A stretch of 64,000 nt of DNA from Methanobacterium sp. Maddingley MBC34 (lineage in GTDB: Archaea; Methanobacteriota; Methanobacteria; Methanobacteriales; Methanobacteriaceae): contig AMGN01000005.1 of NCBI GenBank assembly GCA_000309865.1, forward strand, positions 16,571 through 80,570, in the 5' to 3' direction. Below are positions 35,376 through 50,269 of the stretch, one piece after another. Position numbers and translations under genes: made by a program. Position 1 is the first letter of the stretch; each line of letters opens with the position of its first letter. The notes beneath the pieces were generated by a model. That model ran no database searches, was not told where the DNA came from, and worked only from the letters and a program-made list of their open reading frames with translations.

Positions 35376-36155
35376 CTATATTGTATCTACATCAATGAGT
35401 TTTCTGAATGGCTTTTCCTGGGTTTTTTCCTCCTGGATGTGCGCTAGGAGGCCAGGAATTCTACCAACAATAAATAAACCACATCCCACTCTCCAGTTAA
35501 ATCCCATATCTGAGAGTAATGCTGCATTGGCACCGTCAATGTTCATTTTAATTCCTTTTCTTTCACTTAACAGATCCTGGATATGCATTGCCAACTGGCT
35601 GTGTTCTTTGAAACAATCATATTTCCAGCCCAGTTCAATTAATCTTGGTGCACGAGGGTCCTCTTTATGGTACCTGTGGCCAAATCCAGGTATTTTCCTT
35701 TCATTTTCAGCAAAGTAGTTTATCAATTTTTGTGCAGTTTCATCAAGGGGAATATCCTCATTTCGGGATAGGTTGACACCTTCCTGTAACATTTGCATGG
35801 TAATTTCAATTGCTCCTGCATGATTTTCGCCGAAAGCTAATATTCCTCCGGCTAGACATGCGTTTACAGGAGATCCTGCCGATGCCATCAGCCGGGCTGA
35901 CTGGGTACTGGGGGGTGTGATTCCATGATCACAGAATGAAACCAGTATGGCCTGCAGCATTTTTTCCTGGTTTTTGGTGGGGAGCGCACCCTTTAAGAGG
36001 AGATGTATCATTTCTGGAAATGAAATGTTTCCTATCAAGTCTTCCTGGGGATATCCCTGGGTGATGAGTCTATTTGGTTCCACTTTAGTAATGGATGTTC
36101 TCCAGGGTGTGGTTCTGGGTTGGAACATCCCCTTTAGTACTTCATTACTGATCAT
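35376..36155 (-). CDS. Citrate synthase-superfamily protein, citryl-CoA lyase type
   Basis: Short (259-residue) member of the citrate synthase fold. It has IPGFGHRYHKEDPRA, which contains the catalytic His and Asp region of the family, and FCDHGITPPSTQSARLMAS earlier. Full-length citrate synthases are about 370-430 residues; such short forms in methanogens are annotated as citryl-CoA lyase or related enzymes of unknown physiology. The start is the ATG at 36155 (MISNEVLKG); the frame is open for 20 more codons without a better site. It is transcribed divergently from the pst operon. Confidence 0.78.
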   Translation of the reverse strand: MISNEVLKGMFQPRTTPWRTSITKVEPNRLITQGYPQEDLIGNISFPEMIHLLLKGALPTKNQEKMLQAILVSFCDHGITPPSTQSARLMASAGSPVNACLAGGILAFGENHAGAIEITMQMLQEGVNLSRNEDIPLDETAQKLINYFAENERKIPGFGHRYHKEDPRAPRLIELGWKYDCFKEHSQLAMHIQDLLSERKGIKMNIDGANAALLSDMGFNWRVGCGLFIVGRIPGLLAHIQEEKTQEKPFRKLIDVDTI

Positions 36156-36281
36156 GTAAGACCCTAATAACTGTAAGCTATAAATATTTATCGCTTTTAG
36201 TATAGTGTAGTTCATAAAATGTGTTTTTCAAGTGGTTTTAATACGGTTTTTCTGGTTTGTAATTAAAAATAGTTCTTATTA

Positions 36282-36318
36282 TGTGTATTTCAATACACAA
36301 ATAGTAAGCTTTATATAG
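36282..36318 (+). promoter_or_regulatory. pstS1 promoter with upstream palindrome
   Basis: TGTGTATT-TC-AATACACA, a perfect 8-2-8 palindrome, lies at 36282-36299. The TATA box TTTATATAG follows at 36310-36318, ten bases after it. The start of transcription is expected near 36340, and the GAGGTGAT ribosome-binding site begins at 36341. A protein bound at the palindrome would overlap TFB/BRE contacts, so it is a credible phosphate operator. Confidence 0.6.
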
Positions 36319-36351
36319 TCTGGGAAGTTAGGTAGCAAGTGAGGTGATATT

Positions 36352-37197
36352 ATGGACATGAAGTACATAATAGGAATAATAGTAGCAATAATAATAATAG
36401 TCGGTGCTTATTTTGTCCTCGCTGGAGGTAGTGGGCAGGAAAAAATAACCATCGTTGGTTCTACATCTGTACAGCCTGTTGCTGAAAAATTAGCCACAGA
36501 ATATATGAAAACGAATCCCAACGTGAAGATAACTGTTCAGGGTGGAGGTTCTGCTGTGGGTATTAAGAGTGCACAGGATGGTACAGCAAGCATTGGAACC
36601 AGTTCCAAGTCGTTGAAAGCTAATGAATCCACAGGATTAACTCAATATGAAATTGGTAAAGATGGAATTGCCATTATCGTCAACAACAACAATGCTCTCA
36701 ATGGATTAACCCTGGATCAGGTTAAAGGAATCTTCAATGGAAGCATAACCAACTGGAATCAGGTTGGTGGATCTGATGCTCAGATAAATGTCATTGTACG
36801 TGAAGACGGTTCAGGTACTCGTGATGCAGTTCAGGAAATAGTTCTAGGTAAATTAGCCAACGGTACCAAAGTAGCTTTCGTAAAATCAGCCATTGTGCAA
36901 AGTTCCACCGAAGCAGTACAGCAAGCTGTAGCTCAGGATCCCAACGCTGTTGGTTTCATATCATTCGCTTCAGTGAATAACACTAAAGCCCTGCAGATAA
37001 ACAATGTTGCACCTTCCGAAGCAACTATACTCGATGGTACCTACAAGATCCAGAGACCATTCCTGTTCCTGGTTAAAGGAGATCCTACCGGGGCAGTTAA
37101 ATCATTCATTGACTGGGTAAATGGACCTGAAGGTCAGGCTATTATAAAATCTGATAAGGTAGTACCAACTGGTAAGCAGGTGAACAGCACCTCTTAA
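36352..37197 (+). CDS. pstS: Phosphate ABC transporter substrate-binding protein
   Basis: Extracellular phosphate receptor, membrane-anchored here by an uncleaved N-terminal helix (about residues 4-25). The 281-residue protein has the phosphate-binding loops [30 protein letters not shown] and REDGSGTRDA. It begins the phosphate island and is preceded by a palindromic operator. A strong terminator follows it, so it may be expressed at a higher level than the transporter genes downstream. A second PstS is next. Confidence 0.93.
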   Translation: MDMKYIIGIIVAIIIIVGAYFVLAGGSGQEKITIVGSTSVQPVAEKLATEYMKTNPNVKITVQGGGSAVGIKSAQDGTASIGTSSKSLKANESTGLTQYEIGKDGIAIIVNNNNALNGLTLDQVKGIFNGSITNWNQVGGSDAQINVIVREDGSGTRDAVQEIVLGKLANGTKVAFVKSAIVQSSTEAVQQAVAQDPNAVGFISFASVNNTKALQINNVAPSEATILDGTYKIQRPFLFLVKGDPTGAVKSFIDWVNGPEGQAIIKSDKVVPTGKQVNSTS

Positions 37198-37212
37198 AAA
37201 AGCCAGTATTTG

Positions 37213-37256
37213 GGAGGCCATGGTGGTTCTATAACCACCAAAACCTCCATTTTTTA
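37213..37256 (+). terminator. Strong two-part hairpin terminator between pstS1 and pstS2
   Basis: An outer stem GGAGG (37213-37217)/CCTCC (37244-37248) encloses an inner 8-bp stem TGGTGGTT/AACCACCA with a 4-nt loop CTAT. A run of T follows at 37250-37255. This separates the two receptor genes into distinct transcripts, or gives partial read-through. Confidence 0.75.
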
Positions 37257-37327
37257 ACAAAAATCAATTTATTGACACTTTACATCAGCATTATCCTCAA
37301 TAATTGACTTAAATCAAGTAAACTTCC

Positions 37328-37374
<47 letters not shown>

Positions 37375-37398
37375 TGGTAAGGAACATAGGGTGATTTA

Positions 37399-38205
<807 letters not shown>

Positions 38206-38235
38206 GTAATCACTCATAAATTGAAAGGATTGATA

Positions 38236-38330
38236 ACTAAGAATATTCATTTAAAAATTTAAAATCAAGAGTATCCCTTTAAAATCGAGAATATTCATTT
38301 AAATCATTTAAAAATCAAGAATATCATTAA
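38236..38330. repeat. About 20-nt tandem repeats between pstS2 and pstC
   Basis: Units of the form AAAATCRAGARTATYC followed by A/T lie at 38261-38280, 38281-38300 and 38311-38330, with a partial unit at about 38236. They sit in the pstC leader or promoter and vary slightly in sequence. Confidence 0.6.
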
Positions 38331-38372
38331 AAAAATCATCCAATCATTCTAGGGATTTGGAAGAAGGAGAAA

Positions 38373-39252
<880 letters not shown>

Positions 39253-39300
39253 AATCCAAAATATTCCGGGAATTTAATGTAGGAGAAGGAGGGATCATCT

Positions 39301-40908
<1,608 letters not shown>

Positions 40909-40968
40909 TAGAAAATGGCATAATGTTAATGAGTACCATGCATATGGAACTAGAATGGGTGGTTTAAA

Positions 40969-41637
40969 ATGCTTACAGTGGTCTTGGAAAAACGTTTGAA
41001 GTCCCTGGAAGATGATGTCCTGGGATTCAGTTGGGAGACCATAGGAAGAGTGGATAATTCAGTCAGGAGCTTCCTGGATGAAGACACATATCTGGCCAGA
41101 GAAATAATTGAAAAAACCGATGAAATAAATAAAGAAAGTTATAAAATTGAACATGGATGTCTCAAGGTTTTGGGATTGCACCAACCACTGGCCAAGGATT
41201 TACGTTTAGGAGCAGCACTTCTGCGAACCTCAATAGAACTAGAACGTATAAACAACCTTTCAGCTTACATAGCTCGTTATGCCATAGATGCAGCAGAAAG
41301 CGACCGTACCTGTTATAAACCTCCACACATTGAGTTCATGTCCCAAACAGTCCAAGATATGCTGAAGGATGCTGTAGGCGCCCTTTTAAACGAGGATATA
41401 CAGTTACTCAAACGTTCCACCAGAAGCTACGTGAACCTGCAGGATTTTTACAACCAGATGTTTTCAGAATACGAGGAAATCACACATGGAGGTTCCCAAA
41501 CTTCACTGATACTGGTTGGGAGGAACTTACTGAGCATGGGACACCATATAATGGGGATGGCAGATCGTGTTGCCTATTCCATAGTGGGTAAGCAGGTTGT
41601 GCACCACAAACTGTTCCATAACATGCTGATGAGGTAA
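40969..41637 (+). CDS. phoU: PhoU family phosphate signalling protein (copy 1)
   Basis: Helical-bundle protein that modulates the Pst transporter and phosphate signalling. The 222-residue product has two PhoU repeats; the first carries LRLGAALLRTSIELERINNLSAYIA, which retains the metal-binding E-x-x-R-I pattern, while the second repeat is more divergent. The gene ends three bases before the next ATG. It is one of three PhoU-domain proteins in this island. Confidence 0.85.
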   Translation: MLTVVLEKRLKSLEDDVLGFSWETIGRVDNSVRSFLDEDTYLAREIIEKTDEINKESYKIEHGCLKVLGLHQPLAKDLRLGAALLRTSIELERINNLSAYIARYAIDAAESDRTCYKPPHIEFMSQTVQDMLKDAVGALLNEDIQLLKRSTRSYVNLQDFYNQMFSEYEEITHGGSQTSLILVGRNLLSMGHHIMGMADRVAYSIVGKQVVHHKLFHNMLMR

Positions 41638-41640
41638 AAA

Positions 41641-42087
41641 ATGTGGCTTCCTTCAGAAGATCCGGAGCACACAATCAGGGGCAATTTGAAAAGGTCCCAT
41701 ATACCTGAACTGGGTTATGTTAAGATTTTAGAAGGGGGTAATGAGTCTTTGCTCCTGGTAAAAGATGAAAAAATAATAGCGGCCTGGAATTTGAATGCAG
41801 AATCCTTGGAAGAAACCCATGAAAATAAAGCAATGAACATGATAAATATTAGTCCAGAATCAAGGATAGAAGTGTACCAACTTGATGATAACATGTTTTC
41901 AACCATTGTAGATTTGAATGAGGAATGTAAATTACCATTACCTGCAGGAATAGATTTTTTAATTGAAAAAAATGCTAAAGAGGTAAATCGGAAGGATGTT
42001 TTGTCAAAGTACAAAATAAGAGATCCATCTGAAAATGATATTGATAATTTATTAGAGGATTATAAATCCAAAATAGGTGGAAGATAG
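41641..42087 (+). CDS. Uncharacterised protein inside the pst-phoU operon
   Basis: I do not recognise the 148-residue protein with confidence. It has no signal peptide or membrane segment. Its first half ([24 protein letters not shown]) resembles the beta-rich start of DUF2226-type archaeal proteins, but that is only a visual likeness. The C-terminus is helical and charged. It lies three bases after one phoU and its stop is one base before the ATG of the next, so it is certainly part of the operon. An accessory or sensor role in phosphate signalling is a reasonable inference. Confidence 0.7.
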   Translation: MWLPSEDPEHTIRGNLKRSHIPELGYVKILEGGNESLLLVKDEKIIAAWNLNAESLEETHENKAMNMINISPESRIEVYQLDDNMFSTIVDLNEECKLPLPAGIDFLIEKNAKEVNRKDVLSKYKIRDPSENDIDNLLEDYKSKIGGR

Positions 42088-42088
42088 T

Positions 42089-42784
42089 ATGGAGAGACGA
42101 TACCCCAGGATACGGTTCCAGAAAAAACTGGATGGATTAAAGGAAGAAGTGGATAAAATGGGCCAAGCCACTCTAAAGGCTTACAGGGAATCTTTTAGTA
42201 CATTTATTGATTATGATGCAGAACTGGTAAACAGTGTAATGGAAACCAACAGAAAGGTCCATGACATGGGTTACCAAATCGAACATGATGCAATGAGTAT
42301 TATAGCAGCAGAACAACCTGTTGCAGGAGATTTAAGATTCATTGAAACCAGTATTAAGGTTTCCAGTCACTTGAAAAGGATTGCAGGTTTGGCTTCCAAT
42401 ATTGCAGATATTGCCCGCCATATAAAGGATGAAGAGATCCCTGAAAAACCCATGTTTGACTTACAGCGCATGGCTGACATTGTAGATGGAATGGTCAGCA
42501 AAAGTCTGGCTGCCTTTTTAGCCAAAAACATGAATGTGGCCAGGGAACTTCACCGGGACGATGATAAGGTGGATGATCTTTTTGATCACGCCCTTAAAGA
42601 TATTACCAAGAGCATGTTCCAGGACAAGGAGTCAATATCATACCTAATTTACCTCCTTTTCCTGGCTCGTTTCCTGGAAAGAATTGCAGATCGTGCTGAA
42701 AACATTGGGGACAGAACCATCTTCATGATCACCTGTGAAAAGCAGCAATTCACCCTTGAAAAGAAACCCCCAGAACCAGAATAA
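42089..42784 (+). CDS. phoU: PhoU family phosphate signalling protein (copy 2)
   Basis: A 231-residue PhoU with two well-kept repeats: [29 protein letters not shown] and [22 protein letters not shown], both with the metal-binding acidic pattern. The ATG at 42089 is chosen because GGTGG is eight bases upstream, inside the end of the preceding gene; the in-frame GTG at 42077 is less likely. It is the last gene of the phosphate operon and a terminator follows. Confidence 0.88.
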   Translation: MERRYPRIRFQKKLDGLKEEVDKMGQATLKAYRESFSTFIDYDAELVNSVMETNRKVHDMGYQIEHDAMSIIAAEQPVAGDLRFIETSIKVSSHLKRIAGLASNIADIARHIKDEEIPEKPMFDLQRMADIVDGMVSKSLAAFLAKNMNVARELHRDDDKVDDLFDHALKDITKSMFQDKESISYLIYLLFLARFLERIADRAENIGDRTIFMITCEKQQFTLEKKPPEPE

Positions 42785-42827
42785 GTTTTCTTGGGTGATT
42801 GGATCGATGGATTGATAGATTAGATAC

Positions 42828-42885
42828 ATTGAATTTTTATAATTCAATACTGGGTCATTTGCAAAAAAATGATCCTTTTTTATTT
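42828..42885 (+). terminator. Terminator at the end of the pst-phoU operon
   Basis: ATTGAATT-TTTAT-AATTCAAT (42828-42848) is a perfect hairpin. It is followed by a second weaker foldback TCATTT...AAATGA and then TTTTTTATTTTT. Together they form a clear transcription stop. Confidence 0.6.
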
Positions 42886-43293
42886 TTATAGACTTAATTT
42901 TATAATTGCCATTAAAATGAATTAAATCACAGGTCAAGCTTTGCATTTAAATTTAAGACTTGAACCGGTTTACGTGAATTACTCTATTTTTCTCAGTCAG
43001 CAACATTTTTCAGTGGGTTTTAGCTTGCATATCTGGAAAATTTGGTTTAAAAAAATGTGATATATGTGGCATTGAATATCATGAGTTTTTATTATAAGTG
43101 CAATTGTGGATTATTGTAATTGCGATTATGGATTATTGTAAGCGCAACATGGAATTTAAGGATTAAACACAGTTAATTTATTTATTAGTTATTTTTTTCA
43201 TGTATCTACTGCTTTTTCCAATAATTAGATGCTTTTAAATCCATTTATTTAAAATTGATAGTTAACCGGGGTTTTGTTGATTTTTCCTAAATG
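42886..43293. other. Intergenic region before the structured locus
   Basis: No coding frame is supported over about 400 bp. It is AT-rich and contains the imperfect triple repeat at 43091-43152 (separate entry). The right end carries the TATA box of the following locus. Confidence 0.5.
43091..43152. repeat. Three imperfect 19-22-nt tandem repeats
   Basis: Units beginning ATTAT(A/T)(A/G)T and ending in (T/A)TGG lie at 43091-43109, 43110-43131 and 43132-43152. They are about 140-200 nt upstream of the promoter of the structured locus. Confidence 0.55.
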
Positions 43294-43374
43294 TTTAAAT
43301 ATGAGATTGATTATAACATCAGATAGACATACACTTCAAGTGTAAATTATATCACAATTTGTGATATGGGTGAT
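43294..43374 (+). promoter_or_regulatory. Promoter and leader with two perfect palindromes before a consensus ribosome-binding site
   Basis: TATA-like TTTAAATAT at 43294-43302 predicts a start near 43325. Directly after it come ACACTT-C-AAGTGT (43331-43343) and ATATCACAA-T-TTGTGATAT (43349-43367). GGTGAT (43369-43374) follows one base after the second palindrome. The palindromes may be DNA operators, RNA hairpins, or both; the second would mask the ribosome-binding site if folded with neighbours. Confidence 0.6.
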
Positions 43375-43377
43375 TCG

Positions 43378-43476
43378 ATGGAAGCTGGACTAAAATATGT
43401 ACTTGAATTAAACAATTGCATACGCACAGTACAATTGGGTTTAAAAATAGAAATTAGTCTGTATCATCCTTTATAA
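43378..43476 (+). CDS. Small 32-codon ORF with a strong ribosome-binding site (possible leader peptide)
   Basis: An ORF read by hand: ATG at 43378, TAA at 43474-43476, encoding 32 residues with the start MEAGLKYVLELNNCIRT. GGTGAT is three bases upstream of the ATG, an unusually good match to the 16S tail. No similarity is recognised. It is followed 15 bases later by a GC-rich hairpin and then by the winged-helix gene. It could be a regulatory leader peptide or a genuine microprotein. Confidence 0.4.
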   Translation: MEAGLKYVLELNNCIRTVQLGLKIEISLYHPL

Positions 43477-43491
43477 AACTAAAATTAACCA

Positions 43492-43514
43492 GGGAGGGTT
43501 TCTCATCCCCTCCC
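43492..43514 (+). other. 7-bp GC-rich hairpin between the small ORF and the HTH gene
   Basis: GGGAGGG (43492-43498) pairs perfectly with CCCTCCC (43508-43514), with a 9-nt loop. It is the most GC-rich stretch in a very AT-rich neighbourhood. No T-run follows, so it is more likely an attenuator, mRNA-stability element or translational insulator than a simple terminator. Confidence 0.55.
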
Positions 43515-43550
43515 CTTATAAAAATAATCAATTACGTGAGGATTGATAGA

Positions 43551-43772
43551 TTGAAAATTAAGTGGAGAAACGAAAATTTGAGAATTGAATTAAAGATGAA
43601 CATATTAGATTATGTTAATAGCAACGAAAACATTTCCATAACCAATTTAGCAGACTATACTAACCAGGAATACCTGCTGGTAGCTGCAGTGGTTGATGAA
43701 TTAATGGATGAAGGTTTAATTCCATTTAAAAGTTCTGTTAATAACACCCCCTTCCATGGTAAAAACAGATAG
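43551..43772 (+). CDS. Small winged-helix (HTH) protein
   Basis: About 73 residues. The segment MNILDYVNSNENISITNLADYTNQEYLLVAAVVDEL forms a winged-helix DNA-binding core by eye (helix, turn with ISITNLADYT, then a recognition helix), ending in the EGLI wing. The start may be TTG at 43551, with GAGG nine bases upstream, or GTG at 43536. It is encoded alone, after the 32-codon ORF. Autoregulation through the palindromes upstream is a natural hypothesis but unproven. Confidence 0.6.
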   Translation: MKIKWRNENLRIELKMNILDYVNSNENISITNLADYTNQEYLLVAAVVDELMDEGLIPFKSSVNNTPFHGKNR

Positions 43773-43826
43773 TATCTGTTGGGGGGACAAATGATCCTTC
43801 CGCTCAATTCCCCTCTTTTACCATGC
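43755..43826 (+). other. Nested RNA foldback spanning the stop codon of the HTH gene
   Basis: An outer stem CATGGTAAAA (43755-43764)/TTTTACCATG (43817-43826) is perfect over 10 bp. Inside it, AACAGATA-G-TATCTGTT (43764-43780) is a perfect 8-1-8 palindrome that includes the TAG stop. A G-run (43781-43786) can pair with CCCC (43810-43813). The result resembles a branched structured RNA at the mRNA end. Its role (termination, stability, regulatory RNA) is unknown. Confidence 0.5.
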
Positions 43827-44004
43827 ACTTCTGTTTATGTGAGTAACTCCTTTTTTTGGATTTTATATCAAATTAATAAATTTTACCCTCTACTGAAATT
43901 GCCCTACTTAAATGTTGCCAAATAATCATTAATAATGATTTTTGCAGATAATTAGGACATAATTTAAAATTTAAATGGATTATTGTTACATTAATAGTTT
44001 ATTC

Positions 44005-44847
44005 TTACTTTAAAATTCCAGTTGCCCTCCTGGCAGCCCAGCACTGTATACAAACACCAATGGGGAGGCCTGCAGTATGGGTGTCAGCATATTCTATTTT
44101 AACATCCAGGGCAGTGGTTTTCCCACCTAAACCCATGGGACCAATGCCGGTGGCATTAACCATCTCCAGCATTTCCCTTTCCAGATTGGCCATTCTTTCC
44201 TCAGAATGGTGTTCTCCAATTTTCCGGAGAAGGGCCTTTTTAGCCAGTTTCAGGGACATATCTGATGATCCACCAATTCCCACTCCAACCACAATTGGGG
44301 GGCATGGTTTCCCACCTGCTGAGAGTACTGTTTCCAGGACGAACTGTTTTATTCCTTCTTCACCTTCACCCGGAAGGGCCATCTTAAGTGCATTGTTGTT
44401 CTCAGAACCAAAGCCCTTGGGGAAAATAGTGATCTCCAACTGGTCAGTGTCAACCAGTTCTATGTCAATCTGTGGAATGAAACGACCGATATTATTTCCA
44501 GTGTTCTTTCGGGTAAGTGGATCTACCACATTGGGACGAAGTGGAACCTCTTCGGTGGCTTTCTTCACACCGTTGATGATTCCCTCTTTCAGGTTTTCAA
44601 CCTGGACCTTTCCCATTTTTACAAAGATAATGGGCAAACCAGTATCCTGACAGAGGGGTAAATTCTTTTCTTCGGCGATTTTTATGTTTTCCAGTATGGC
44701 GTCCAGGTTTAAAAGGGCAGTTTGATCTTCTTCAAGATCATATGCATCTTGAAGAGCTTTTTTAACATCCACTGGAAGTTTAATGGCTGCTTCTTCATAT
44801 AAACGGCATATAAGTTCTTCAACCTGAGATTGATAAATAAGTGACAT
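44005..44847 (-). CDS. fumA: Fumarate hydratase class I, alpha subunit
   Basis: Fe-S dehydratase subunit that converts fumarate and malate (or L-tartrate in related enzymes). The 280-residue protein has the three cluster cysteines in context: LCQDTGLP (about 61), GGKPCPPIV and CIQCWAARR near the end. The beta subunit gene is not adjacent and not in this window. Two-subunit fumarases of methanogens often have separated genes. It is transcribed convergently with the structured locus. Confidence 0.88.
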   Translation of the reverse strand: MSLIYQSQVEELICRLYEEAAIKLPVDVKKALQDAYDLEEDQTALLNLDAILENIKIAEEKNLPLCQDTGLPIIFVKMGKVQVENLKEGIINGVKKATEEVPLRPNVVDPLTRKNTGNNIGRFIPQIDIELVDTDQLEITIFPKGFGSENNNALKMALPGEGEEGIKQFVLETVLSAGGKPCPPIVVGVGIGGSSDMSLKLAKKALLRKIGEHHSEERMANLEREMLEMVNATGIGPMGLGGKTTALDVKIEYADTHTAGLPIGVCIQCWAARRATGILK

Positions 44848-44970
44848 TGCTAAATATTTGTCATATGATATAATAAACAGTTTCTAAAGTTTTTTGATTT
44901 TCTAAAGTCATAAAAAAAATAGTTGTGTGGAAGATGTAGTTGTCTTGTACTGAAAACAAAAATAAGAAAA

Positions 44971-45021
44971 TGGTTTAATACTCTAATTTAATGGTTTAAT
45001 ACATATTTCGTGGTTTAATAC
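44971..45021. repeat. TGGTTTAATAC triple repeat
   Basis: TGGTTTAATAC lies at 44971-44981, 44992-45002 and 45011-45021 (spacing 21 and 19 nt), just downstream of the coiled-coil gene stop and upstream of fumA on the minus strand. Confidence 0.6.
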
Positions 45022-45027
45022 TCTATT

Positions 45028-45618
45028 TTAGGGTGAAATTACTTTTTTATCATTTTTCAGCCGGTAATTCTTGTTTGGTTTTTTGTTTTCACTGGAATTT
45101 TTAAGGGGAATGTACGATTGGGGTATACGTTCTTTGATGTAAGTCAATGGGTGGCGGTTTTTGATGGCGTAAACATTTTGCAGTATCTGTTTTGCTTCTT
45201 CCAGTTTATTTTTAAGCTGTTCATCTAGGTTGAAGTTCCGGGTCATTAACTCATCGTATTTCCCATTCAAACTATCAAATAATCCATACATTTCCTCTAA
45301 TCTTCCCTGAGTATCTGATAATTCATTCATGAATCTGGAACATTCGTTATTCAACTCCATTATGATCTCCTTCTGATGGCCAATTTTGACCTTCTCGTCA
45401 TCCTTCATCTCTTCAAGCATGACTTCAAAGCTGGATATCATTTTACGTTGATGTTCCATCATTTTTTGCATTTGGCCGAAGTCCTTCTCCGCCATGATAA
45501 TAACGGTTTCATCCTCTCCAAAATCATGCTCCCCCTCCAACGTCAACAGTTTACTATTTTTAACAGGGTTTTTCTGGACAGTTGCAGTGTAAATCCTTTT
45601 TGGCAAGTTTTTATTCAT
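45028..45618 (-). CDS. Uncharacterised coiled-coil protein
   Basis: A 196-residue soluble protein that I do not recognise. After a 40-residue head, residues about 45-150 form a long heptad-rich coiled coil (MQKMMEHQRKMISSFEVMLEEM onward) rich in Glu, Lys, Met and Leu. The tail is basic. The ATG at 45618 is chosen because AGAGGTGAT is just upstream; the in-frame GTG at 45627 lies inside that site. It stands alone, with a 526-bp upstream gap. A structural or scaffolding role is possible. Confidence 0.65.
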   Translation of the reverse strand: MNKNLPKRIYTATVQKNPVKNSKLLTLEGEHDFGEDETVIIMAEKDFGQMQKMMEHQRKMISSFEVMLEEMKDDEKVKIGHQKEIIMELNNECSRFMNELSDTQGRLEEMYGLFDSLNGKYDELMTRNFNLDEQLKNKLEEAKQILQNVYAIKNRHPLTYIKERIPQSYIPLKNSSENKKPNKNYRLKNDKKVISP

Positions 45619-46144
45619 TATTATCACCTCTAATTCTTATTTAATTCAATGAGATATTTGCAATATTTTTAAGGAATGAGAAATATCTATTATGTAGTTA
45701 TTAATATTTGAATGTTCTGTCTGATTTGCAGATCATTCTATTTTTCTAAGAAATCATTCTATTTTTTTAAGAATAATATTTTTTTAATATTTTATTTGCC
45801 TGACTTTTGGTGATAGTGCCATTGTTCAGTGTTAATTGTTGTGTTTCTTCTAAATCAATTTTTTCAACCACTAAAAATAAATCGGATGCCAGGAGTATGA
45901 AAATAAATAGATGCCCAACTAAATAGATGTCCTGGTAACTCATCTGGAAGCGAAAATAGAATTCAATAACCCTCGCCTAGGGGCATGTTTTTAAATTTAA
46001 TTTAAGAGATTATTATTCTAATGAATTTAATTGAATATAATAAACAGAGAATCTATTGATAACAAATTGAGAGTCTGGTTAAAAATTTAGAAAGCATTAA
46101 AAAAGAAGATTAAAAAGAGAAATATTGGAAAAGGAATAGTCTAA
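45619..46144. other. Large intergenic region between coiled-coil gene and por operon
   Basis: Upstream region of the coiled-coil gene and 3' flank of porF, both on the minus strand. It holds a 21-nt tandem repeat with core CATTCTATTTTTYTAAGAA at 45732-45752 and 45753-45773. GCCTAGGGGC near 45977 is an isolated GC-rich patch. No gene is supported. Confidence 0.55.
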
Positions 46145-46576
46145 TCAGTATTTCATGATCATCTTAACTCTTTCCAACTCTTTGGCAATACGATCCCGTT
46201 TATCAGCTAGCATATCCTCAGAACTCATTTTAAGAGCGTTTTTAGGACACACAGAAACACAGAGTGGTTCATCTCGTTCAATGCACAGGTTGCACTTGGT
46301 GGCAATTCCATATTCATCCAGATTGATGGCCCCCACTGGACAGGCATCCCTGCACAGTCCGCAGCCAATACAATCTTCTTCATGAATGATCACCGCGCCA
46401 TCGATTTTTTCAATTGCGTCTTCTGGACAAACTGTCATACAGGGGGCCCGGTCTTCAGCACAGTGTAAACAGAAAACTGGCACTCCACTGATGACTCTGA
46501 TGGCATTTTTCGGGCATATGCGTTCACATTTCCCGCACTCATCACAGAGTTCCGGCCTTGAAACAAGTTCTTTCAT
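46145..46576 (-). CDS. porF: Por operon ferredoxin-like protein PorF
   Basis: A 143-residue Fe-S protein with four cluster sets: [40 protein letters not shown] and CNLC...CVSVCP. In Methanobacteriales such genes follow porB and are thought to connect Por to other electron carriers. It is the last gene of the operon. It starts four bases after the porE stop. Confidence 0.85.
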   Translation of the reverse strand: MKELVSRPELCDECGKCERICPKNAIRVISGVPVFCLHCAEDRAPCMTVCPEDAIEKIDGAVIIHEEDCIGCGLCRDACPVGAINLDEYGIATKCNLCIERDEPLCVSVCPKNALKMSSEDMLADKRDRIAKELERVKMIMKY

Positions 46577-46580
46577 TTTT

Positions 46581-49108
<2,528 letters not shown>

Positions 49109-49109
49109 T

Positions 49110-49352
<243 letters not shown>

Positions 49353-49362
49353 TAGATCACCT

Positions 49363-50269
<907 letters not shown>

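Noticed and set aside
38236..38330. Regular short repeats that could suggest a CRISPR array
   Set aside because: Units are about 20 nt, imperfect and without unique spacers of constant length. No cas genes are nearby. None of the other repeats in the window has CRISPR form either.
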